Source: Clostridia bacterium
GTDB lineage: Bacteria > Bacillota_A > Clostridia > Oscillospirales > Acutalibacteraceae
NCBI GenBank assembly: GCA_017445685.1
Contig: JAFSTS010000016.1
Location: 1-6,020 of the forward strand
Reading direction: 5' to 3'
Length of the DNA stretch: 6,020 nt
The position numbers were made by a program, and so were the translations under genes. Under the pieces are notes generated by a model. That model was not told the origin of the DNA and ran no database searches. It was given only the letters and a program-made list of their open reading frames with translations. Each line of letters opens with the position of its first letter. The stretch's first letter is position 1. Shown piece after piece: positions 1-4,750 of the stretch.

Positions 1-996
1 GTCAAGCCTGTCGTCCTCGCATTTGAACAGTTCAAGATTTACGCAAGCCTGACCGACAAGCTCTTCAATTGCGTCGTTATTGAATTTGACCCTGTTTCTG
101 TGGTTCTTGACTGTTTCTCTGTCGACAAACCGGGTAAAATTGACTTTCTTTGTGTATTCGTCTTCCCATTTGCAAAGCTGACTGTTTGTAAAAAAGCAAA
201 GACTTAACTGAGGAATTATCACATGTCTTGCCTTTGACGGATCAAGAACATCCGGGCATAAGATCACATCATATCCGCACATAAGCGCGGCGTCTTTGAT
301 TTGGTTTATAAGAGCGTCCGACGCTATGAAAAAACTGTCGTCAAGCACAAAAATTCTCGCGCAAATATTTTTTACTGTCTCATATTCTGTTTTTATTCCG
401 TCGGGGGTCAGCGCGTCAAGAAATCTGACGGACAGCCTGCCTGTATTTTCCGCAACAGCTCCGAATTCCTTTTTGACAAACCTTGTTACGAATTTTTCAA
501 GCTTTTCGGCATTGAGACTTTTGCCGATTATCCTCTGCGTATCTTCACGCATGGAAGATGCTGCGCTTAAAAATTTTCTGCACCGCTGCAAATGGGTATT
601 TTTGTCATTGTGCGAAGTGAAAATTTCTTCTCTTCTTTCATATAGCGCCGATCTGTCGCAGCATTCGCCGAGATCAACTATATACTGAGTACAGTCGCAG
701 ATGCTGAAGTCGATTTTCTCCACCTTTTCCGCATCAAATATGTAAACTCCGATCTCCTCAAATATAACTCCGTCAAGCTTGTTTGCGTCAACGCAGGAGA
801 TTATTTTTTCACACGGAAATCCTTCTTTGCTGATAATCTTTGCGACATTTTTGATAAATTCCGAGCGGACAATTCCGCTTGCTCCTGTGACGAGAAACAG
901 TCTCTCGTCGGAAAAAGGCGTATAAACGCTGTCCAAAAAGCTCCTTTTTCCGTCTGCCGTATGCGCCGTTAAATAAAAATGTTTGCTGCCGTACAT
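1..996 (-). CDS. PRK06851-like two-domain P-loop-related protein, partial, with both Walker A loops degenerate
   Basis: The frame is open for 332 codons from ATG at 994-996 to the left edge with no stop, so the C-terminus is missing. GGAGG at 1004-1008, 7 nt upstream, fixes the start. The protein is an internal duplication. Residues 1-185 carry LDGVIFEEIGVYIFDA and then IVDLGE, and residues 190-332 carry RFLDALTPDGI and then HVIIPQLSLCFFT. From memory, this order matches the Firmicutes PRK06851 family, putative ATPases of about 370 residues with two tandem P-loop domains. In that family each half has a GxPGTGKS loop. Here the first is TGASGIVRSEFI (residues 37-48), with the Walker lysine replaced by Arg and the preceding Gly by Val. 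The second is LDDSFFIASDAL (218-229), with nothing left of the motif. I infer a non-hydrolysing relative. No signal peptide or membrane segment is visible. The cellular role of the family is unknown. It is divergent from mltG, with 102 bp between the starts. Confidence 0.8.
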   Translation of the reverse strand, partial: MYGSKHFYLTAHTADGKRSFLDSVYTPFSDERLFLVTGASGIVRSEFIKNVAKIISKEGFPCEKIISCVDANKLDGVIFEEIGVYIFDAEKVEKIDFSICDCTQYIVDLGECCDRSALYERREEIFTSHNDKNTHLQRCRKFLSAASSMREDTQRIIGKSLNAEKLEKFVTRFVKKEFGAVAENTGRLSVRFLDALTPDGIKTEYETVKNICARIFVLDDSFFIASDALINQIKDAALMCGYDVILCPDVLDPSKARHVIIPQLSLCFFTNSQLCKWEDEYTKKVNFTRFVDRETVKNHRNRVKFNNDAIEELVGQACVNLELFKCEDDRLD

Positions 997-1048
997 TCAA
1001 ACGCCTCCTTTTTCACCATTGTATGCGTCCGAGTCAATGTCGTGACAG

Positions 1049-1077
1049 TTGCCAATATTCGACAAATATGGTACAAT
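1049..1077 (+). promoter_or_regulatory. Sigma-A-type extended -10 promoter of mltG
   Basis: The -35 is TTGCCA at 1049-1054 and the -10 is TACAAT at 1072-1077, separated by exactly 17 bp. TGG directly before the -10 gives an extended -10. Transcription would start near 1084, leaving a leader of about 15 nt before the ATG at 1099. An imperfect inverted repeat, CCAATATT/AAATATGG, lies at 1052-1071 inside the promoter. Confidence 0.75.
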
Positions 1078-1098
1078 AAAAGAAAAACGGAGATTATT

Positions 1099-1986
1099 AT
1101 GGATAATTCGAAGCTGAGGAAATACTACAAAATCATGATACCGCTTATATTCGTGCTGCTGATAGTGTTTGTCACTCTTGTTGCAGTCACATTTAAAAAA
1201 GAGCGCGACAGACGAAATGCTCAGGCGCTCGAAGCTCAGTCACGGGCGCTTGCGGAAAAAATAGTGACCGTCATGTTCCCCGAAGGATATACTGTAACGC
1301 AGATGGCGCAAAAGCTTGAAGAAAACGGAGTCGTCAGCAAGGACAGGTTTTTGCAGTATGTAAAAAATCCTCCCGAAAGCCTGCTTGAAAAGCTTCAGCT
1401 TGATGATGTTTCGGATAAGATTTTTGCTCTTGAAGGCTACCTTATGCCCGATACATACGAGTTTTATAAGGATGAAGAGCCTGAAACAGTCGTCGATAAA
1501 TTTATCAGTAACTTCCTGAATAAAGTTTCCGATAAATACGATATCTACAAGGCGTCGAAAGCAGGCTCTGCAAAGGAAGCTTATTCGCTTGATGAAATTA
1601 TAACCGCTGCATCTATAATTCAGAAAGAATCAGGCTTGTCTGCCGAAAATGCAAAGGTCGCTTCGGTGATTTTCAACAGGCTTGGCAGTTCCATGCAGCT
1701 TCAGTGCGATGTGACCGGCAACTACCTTGAAAAATATGTCAAGCCTTTTGTTGACGACTATTCCGAAACCTATGAAAACAATTATGATACTTTTAAGTGC
1801 GCGGCTTTGCCGGCAGGCGCAATATGCAATCCGGGATTAGAGGCGATCGAAGCGGCAATGTCTCCTGCGCAGACGGATTATCTTTTCTTTGTGACCGACA
1901 GCAAGGATACTTCGATTTTTTATTATGCGGTAACATACAGCGAACATCTTGCCAACTGCCGTACCGCAGGTTACACAGGATACTGA
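1099..1986 (+). CDS. mltG: Endolytic peptidoglycan transglycosylase MltG (YceG family)
   Basis: MltG is a membrane-anchored lytic transglycosylase that cuts nascent peptidoglycan strands in the periplasmic or outer-wall space and is thought to set glycan length. The protein has 295 residues: a short cytoplasmic N-terminus, one membrane helix at about 11-32, a LysM-like part at about 52-90 (FPEGYTVTQMAQKL), the family motif LEGYLMPDTYEF at 111-122, and the catalytic segment AASIIQKESG at 170-179. E177 is the probable catalytic glutamate. Downstream are VASVIFNRL, LQCD, the ALPAGAICNPG loop (236-246) and FFVTDS. An ATG at 979 in the same frame would add 40 residues, but it lies upstream of the promoter. 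The ATG at 1099 has GGAG at 1089-1092 with 6 nt spacing and puts the membrane helix in the usual place. LQCDVTGNYL and ALPAGAICNPG depart from the common LQSDPTVxY and GLPPGPIxNPG, so this is a divergent but apparently intact member. It is close to E. coli MltG (about 340 residues) but shorter. Confidence 0.95.
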   Translation: MDNSKLRKYYKIMIPLIFVLLIVFVTLVAVTFKKERDRRNAQALEAQSRALAEKIVTVMFPEGYTVTQMAQKLEENGVVSKDRFLQYVKNPPESLLEKLQLDDVSDKIFALEGYLMPDTYEFYKDEEPETVVDKFISNFLNKVSDKYDIYKASKAGSAKEAYSLDEIITAASIIQKESGLSAENAKVASVIFNRLGSSMQLQCDVTGNYLEKYVKPFVDDYSETYENNYDTFKCAALPAGAICNPGLEAIEAAMSPAQTDYLFFVTDSKDTSIFYYAVTYSEHLANCRTAGYTGY

Positions 1987-2036
1987 AAAATATAAAATTA
2001 TATTCAAAACAATAATAATTTTTAATAATTTTTTAA

Positions 2037-2065
2037 TTGACAGTTTCAGGTTTTACTGATATTAT
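2037..2065 (+). promoter_or_regulatory. Sigma-A promoter of the DUF4474 gene
   Basis: The -35 is TTGACA at 2037-2042 and the -10 is TATTAT at 2060-2065, separated by 17 bp, with TGA before the -10 as an extended element. The stretch 1987-2036 upstream is almost pure A/T and could act as an UP element. I saw no hairpin with a T-run after mltG, so mltG transcripts may also read into this gene. Confidence 0.8.
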
Positions 2066-2099
2066 ATGGTAAACAAAGAGATACAAGGAGAGCTTTATC

Positions 2100-3035
2100 A
2101 TGCGACGAAAAGCTTTAATCAATCTGATCTCATGCGTTTTATCAATAGCTATAATTATCGGCTCAGGCATATTTGCGTTCAGCAAGCTATATGAAAAGGA
2201 AAAGGAAATCGTACCCGAACAGAAGCAGGAAACTGCCGAGGTCGAAACTGCCGTTGCTCAGCCTCAGGTTGAAGAAAAGACAACTTCTGCCGATGAACAG
2301 GTGACAAAAAAGGCTGAGGCGGCACAGGACAACTCGTCGTCTAAAAAAGTGGAAAGTGTCACATCAGCTCCGAAAACAGCTCAGCCTCAGGTTACACGAT
2401 CTGCCGAATCGGGCGACAACTCAAGCGAACAGGCCGCCAGAAAAGAAGCCGGCACTCTTGGATTCCTCTGGGATCCGCTTGAAAAGGTTTTCTATTCAGC
2501 TTCCGATCCATGGCAGAGAAATTTCGGATATAACGCTTTATATGACCTTGCTGCGCCATATATAGTATTGTATTATGACACGCTCAGAGTAAAATTCAAT
2601 TACGGCGGATACGACTGGCTTGTCCAGTTTTGGAAGGGTCAGTACGGTTTTGTGCTTCTTGGAGCTGAAGTAGGTGTATACTATAAGCCTGAGGGAACTT
2701 CAATTGAACATTATATATGTAACGATAATAATATGAGGCTGAAGGTCGGCTATACCTGCTACGACAAAGGTGAAGTGATTTTCACAAGAAAGTATCAGGA
2801 TACATGGTGGCTGACAGGATTTGTAGAAGGAAAGCTCGACTTTTTCAACGACCGTTCCGAGATGGCTATGGAAATTCGAATATCACTCAACGGCTACGAA
2901 ATGAGAGACAGCTTCGTTGAAGGCTTAAAAAAGTGCGGTTTTAAAAGCGGAAACGCAAATTTTTCCCAGCCTGACACATATTATACCAACGGAACAGATG
3001 TCCATATTTTCTGGCAGAATATTTCTCAATTGTAA
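2100..3035 (+). CDS. Membrane-anchored DUF4474 domain protein
   Basis: The protein has 311 residues. The start ATG has AGGAG at 2086-2090 with 9 nt spacing. Residues 8-27 form an uncleaved signal-anchor helix (LINLISCVLSIAIIIGSGIF). Residues 31-117 are a low-complexity linker rich in Glu, Lys, Ser, Gln and Ala, with AQPQV occurring twice (53-57 and 94-98). Residues 118-310 form one globular domain, aromatic-rich, with FLWDPLEKVFYSASDPWQR, FGYNALYD, YGGYDWLVQFWKGQYG, LGAEVGVYY and WWLTGF. I recognise this as DUF4474, a domain seen mainly in Clostridia whose biochemical function is unknown to me. The layout suggests an extracytoplasmic domain held off the membrane by a flexible tether. The gene lies 113 bp downstream of mltG but has its own strong promoter, so a wall-related role is only guilt by association. 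No enzymatic motif could be identified. Confidence 0.82.
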   Translation: MRRKALINLISCVLSIAIIIGSGIFAFSKLYEKEKEIVPEQKQETAEVETAVAQPQVEEKTTSADEQVTKKAEAAQDNSSSKKVESVTSAPKTAQPQVTRSAESGDNSSEQAARKEAGTLGFLWDPLEKVFYSASDPWQRNFGYNALYDLAAPYIVLYYDTLRVKFNYGGYDWLVQFWKGQYGFVLLGAEVGVYYKPEGTSIEHYICNDNNMRLKVGYTCYDKGEVIFTRKYQDTWWLTGFVEGKLDFFNDRSEMAMEIRISLNGYEMRDSFVEGLKKCGFKSGNANFSQPDTYYTNGTDVHIFWQNISQL

Positions 3036-3047
3036 AATATAGACGCT

Positions 3048-3064
3048 GATTTGTTTCGCAAATC
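3048..3064 (+). terminator. Weak hairpin after the DUF4474 gene, possible terminator
   Basis: GATTTG (3048-3053) and CAAATC (3059-3064) form a 6-bp stem around a TTTCG loop, 12 nt after the stop codon. It is followed by ATATTTAAAA rather than a clean T-run, so it may be a weak terminator or an mRNA 3'-end stabiliser. Confidence 0.35.
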
Positions 3065-3105
3065 ATATTTAAAATAAAAAATTTAAAGAAATTTTTAAAA
3101 ATCGC

Positions 3106-3134
3106 TTGACAAACTCATGTCATGCGTATATAAT
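3106..3134 (+). promoter_or_regulatory. Perfect-consensus sigma-A promoter of the acidic surface protein gene
   Basis: TTGACA at 3106-3111 and TATAAT at 3129-3134 are both exact consensus hexamers, separated by 17 bp and preceded by an A/T-rich stretch (3065-3100) that resembles an UP element. The predicted start is near 3141, giving a leader of about 45 nt. This is the strongest-looking promoter in the window. Confidence 0.88.
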
Positions 3135-3147
3135 ACATTTATAAATT

Positions 3148-3162
3148 GGATGTAAATCATCC
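3148..3162 (+). other. Small 5'-UTR hairpin in the acidic protein mRNA
   Basis: GGATG (3148-3152) and CATCC (3158-3162) can pair around the loop TAAAT, about 7 nt from the predicted 5' end of the transcript and 24 nt before the start codon, leaving the Shine-Dalgarno sequence free. Such 5'-proximal stems can slow mRNA decay. That role is inference. Confidence 0.4.
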
Positions 3163-3186
3163 GAAACAAGAAAGGAAGAAAAAATT

Positions 3187-3918
3187 ATGAAGAAAATCTT
3201 GAGCATTCTTTGCGTACTTGCCCTTCTTATGACAACATCTGTTATCGCTTTCGCGGCTGATGAAGACGATCAGGTTGCTGATGTTGTTGCAGCAGCAGAA
3301 GAAGATGTAGAAGCTGCTGAGGACGATGTACAGGCTGTTGAAGAAGAAGCAGAAGAAGTAATTGCTACAGGCGACGAAGTTGCTGCTGCAGTTGAAAAAG
3401 CAATCAACGACATCATCGGCGGAGTTAACTATCTCCTTGACAAAGCAGGCACACCTTCTCTTGAAGATGTTGCAAATGTTATCTGCGACAAAATCAAGGC
3501 TGACACAGGTCTTAGCATTGACCTCTCCGAAGTTAAAGCTCTTCTTGCTGCTAAAGGTATCGACCTTAGCTCCATCAAAGTTGTAACTGCAAGCAGAATG
3601 GACGACATTATGCAGGCTGTTTTCGACATCATCGGCGAGAAATACGGCAAAGAAGCTGTTGACACAGTTTATGATATACTTAAAAACAGCAAAATCGTAA
3701 ACCTCTTTGCACAGCTTTATGTTAAGACTCCCGAAGAGACAACAACAACTGAACCCGATCCCGAAACAACAGAGCCCGATCCGGAAACAACAACAGTTGA
3801 ACCTGAAGTAGTTCCCGCAACAGGCGAAGCTTCCATCATCGCAGGTGTTGCTGTTCTTGCAGTAGCTGCTGCAGCGGCAGTTGTTTGCACAAAGAAAGCC
3901 AAGAAAGACGAAGAATAA
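3187..3918 (+). CDS. Acidic secreted protein with sortase-like C-terminal sorting signal, function unknown
   Basis: The protein has 243 residues and I do not recognise its family. GGA at 3174-3176 within AAAGGAAG precedes the ATG by 10 nt. Residues 1-24 are a clear signal peptide (MKKILSILCVLALLMTTSVIAFA, cleavage near 23/24). Residues 25-64 are extremely acidic and alanine-rich with helical periodicity, possibly a coiled coil. Residues 65-180 form an apparently folded, helical middle part with a single cysteine (C100). Residues 181-208 are a Thr/Pro/Glu linker with TEPDPET repeated twice. The end is VPATG (209-213), a hydrophobic stretch (217-234) and KKAKKDEE. That tripartite tail looks like a variant LPXTG sorting signal (V for L), although the acidic last three residues are unusual. 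It could instead be a plain C-terminal membrane anchor. Strong flanking signals and uniform use of codons such as GCT, GTT, GAA and AAA suggest an abundant single-gene product of the cell surface. Confidence 0.85.
   Translation: MKKILSILCVLALLMTTSVIAFAADEDDQVADVVAAAEEDVEAAEDDVQAVEEEAEEVIATGDEVAAAVEKAINDIIGGVNYLLDKAGTPSLEDVANVICDKIKADTGLSIDLSEVKALLAAKGIDLSSIKVVTASRMDDIMQAVFDIIGEKYGKEAVDTVYDILKNSKIVNLFAQLYVKTPEETTTTEPDPETTEPDPETTTVEPEVVPATGEASIIAGVAVLAVAAAAAVVCTKKAKKDEE
3748..3789 (+). repeat. TEPDPET x2 linker repeat
   Basis: Two tandem copies of the 7-residue unit TEPDPET (residues 188-201) occur in the Thr/Pro/Glu stalk just before the VPATG motif. This is typical of the wall-spanning spacer of surface proteins. 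The two copies use different synonymous codons (for example CCC and CCG before the GAA codons), so the repeat is not a very recent duplication. Confidence 0.7.
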
Positions 3919-3951
3919 TTCGTAAAACTTCTTAATTTGATTCAATAAATC

Positions 3952-3979
3952 AGCGGACGCGAAAGCGTCCGCTTTTTTT
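3952..3979 (+). terminator. Strong intrinsic terminator after the acidic protein gene
   Basis: AGCGGACGC (3952-3960) and GCGTCCGCT (3965-3973) form a perfect 9-bp GC-rich stem closed by a GAAA tetraloop, followed directly by a run of seven T (3973-3979). It lies 33 nt after the stop codon and ends the monocistronic unit. Confidence 0.95.
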
Positions 3980-4186
3980 CTTTTCCTAAGAGTTTCCGGC
4001 AAAAGTGTAATCAAAACTATCTATTTTTCATGCTGTGCTGTTTATGTGATACAACTATTTTTTCAATCGGTCAATCGGTCAATTTATTATCTGCCGATGT
4101 ATTGTTCTTAAATCAGTTAAATATAAATGTGAGCTTTTGCGTAAAAGTCTTCTTTGTTATTCTTATTGTATCTCTGATAAATACAC
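3980..4186. other. Intergenic stretch without a convincing gene
   Basis: The gap between the acidic protein and the regulator (3919-4243) is 325 bp. Apart from the terminator, the tandem repeat at 4063-4083 and the promoter at 4187-4215, it is A/T-rich and appears noncoding. A 60-codon frame at 4030-4212 lacks a ribosome binding site and encodes an unremarkable hydrophobic string, so it is not called. Confidence 0.5.
4063..4083. repeat. Tandem 8-bp direct repeat TCAATCGG (2.6 copies)
   Basis: TCAATCGG occurs at 4063-4070 and 4071-4078, followed by a partial copy TCAAT at 4079-4083. It sits about 105 bp upstream of the -35 of the regulator gene. It may be a binding site for a regulator or simply a slippage repeat. 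No known operator was recognised. Confidence 0.6.
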
Positions 4187-4215
4187 TTGAAATTCTTTTC
4201 GTTTTATGCTAAAAT
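4187..4215 (+). promoter_or_regulatory. Extended -10 promoter of the metal-dependent regulator gene
   Basis: The -35 is TTGAAA at 4187-4192 and the -10 is TAAAAT at 4210-4215, with a 17-bp spacer and TGC before the -10 (extended -10). The start of transcription is expected near 4222. A short dyad, GCTAAAATAGC, at 4208-4218 overlaps the -10 and could be an operator. Confidence 0.8.
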
Positions 4216-4243
4216 AGCGTTATCAAAGAAAGGAGTGTTACCG

Positions 4244-4612
4244 ATGTATGAATCCGGGGAAATGTATCTTGAAACAATTCTGATTCTGTCTCGTTCACTT
4301 GACCATGTAAGGTCTGTAGATATCTGTAAGCAAATGGGTTTTTCCAAACCGAGCGTCAGTCGCGCAATGGGTCTGCTTAAACAGGGGAAATACATAAATG
4401 TTGACGGCAGCGGATACATCACACTTACCGATGACGGACGGGAAATTGCCGAAAAAATATATGAGCGCCACACTGTTCTTTCGCATCTTCTTGAAAGCCT
4501 TGGCGTTAGTCCTCAAACTGCCGATAATGACGCCTGTAAGATAGAGCATATTATCAGCGATGAAACCTTTCAGGCGATAAAGAATTACACAAAAAACATT
4601 TCAAGTAAATGA
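4244..4612 (+). CDS. DtxR/MntR-family metal-dependent transcriptional repressor
   Basis: The protein has 122 residues. The start ATG follows AGGAG (4231-4235) by 8 nt. A TTG 57 nt further up in the same frame coincides with the -35 box, so it is rejected. Residues 1-62 form a winged helix-turn-helix: VRSVDICKQMGFSKPSVSRAMGLLKQGKYI contains the recognition helix (about 34-46) and GYITLTDDG the wing. Residues 63-110 form the dimerisation and metal-binding part, with YERH (73-76) and DACKIEHIIS (96-105). By alignment from memory, M7, C98, E101 and H102 fall on DtxR primary-site ligands M10, C102, E105 and H106, whereas B. subtilis MntR has D8 and E99 at the first two positions. H76 matches DtxR H79 (MntR H77). 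The C-terminal FeoA/SH3-like domain of DtxR is absent. The family binds operator DNA when loaded with Fe(II) or Mn(II) and represses metal uptake genes. No transporter gene is adjacent, so the target is unknown. Confidence 0.92.
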   Translation: MYESGEMYLETILILSRSLDHVRSVDICKQMGFSKPSVSRAMGLLKQGKYINVDGSGYITLTDDGREIAEKIYERHTVLSHLLESLGVSPQTADNDACKIEHIISDETFQAIKNYTKNISSK

Positions 4613-4680
4613 TCATAATATGCTTCCGGCAGTGATCAATACCTGTTCTGCTTTTGCTGGAGATTTTAAAGCGTATATAA

Positions 4681-4725
4681 AAATGAGATGAAGGTGCTTA
4701 TTGCACGATCATCTCATTTTTTTTT
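4681..4725. terminator. Bidirectional intrinsic terminator between convergent genes
   Basis: AAATGAGATGA (4681-4691) pairs with TCATCTCATTT (4709-4719), and an inner GTGC/GCAC stem closes over a TTATT loop. The plus side is followed by nine T (4717-4725). On the minus strand the hairpin is followed by five T (4679-4683), so it can also end the convergent gene whose stop codon is at 4751-4753. It lies about 70 nt after the regulator stop codon. The interval 4613-4678 holds nothing else I can support. Confidence 0.9.
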
Positions 4726-4750
4726 AAAACATTAAACCGAAGTTATTTTA

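Noticed and set aside
296..688. Plus-strand frames of 130 and 89 codons within the first 700 bases
   Set aside because: They lie opposite the 332-codon minus-strand frame, which has a good ribosome binding site and clear family motifs. The plus-strand translations show no domain or start signal.
809..1000. Minus-strand 63-codon frame starting at TTG
   Set aside because: It is a different frame of the same DNA as the PRK06851-like gene start. The ATG at 994-996 with GGAGG upstream is the real start.
1018..1023. ATTGTA, read on the minus strand as TACAAT, a possible -10 for the PRK06851-like gene
   Set aside because: No acceptable -35 lies 16-18 bp upstream (TTGACT is only 8 bp away), and a start there would leave the ribosome binding site at the very end of the transcript.
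979..1098. 40-residue N-terminal extension of MltG from ATG 979
   Set aside because: It would cover the promoter and lie ahead of the predicted transcript start. The ATG at 1099 has a correct Shine-Dalgarno sequence and gives a normal MltG N-terminus.
3157..4014. Long antisense frame of 285 codons opposite the acidic protein gene
   Set aside because: The translation is a Cys/Phe/Asn-rich low-complexity string produced by the codon bias of the real gene. It also spans the terminator and promoter leader and has no family resemblance.
4030..4212. 60-codon hydrophobic plus-strand frame
   Set aside because: It has no ribosome binding site, a biased T-rich composition explains the hydrophobic residues, and it overlaps the regulator promoter.
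4204..4549. Two minus-strand frames opposite the DtxR-type regulator
   Set aside because: They are shadows of the regulator gene without family features or start signals.
4625..4662. CCGGCA...TGCTGG pairing after the regulator stop codon
   Set aside because: It is only 6 bp with a wobble pair and a large loop, has no T-run, and precedes a much better terminator.
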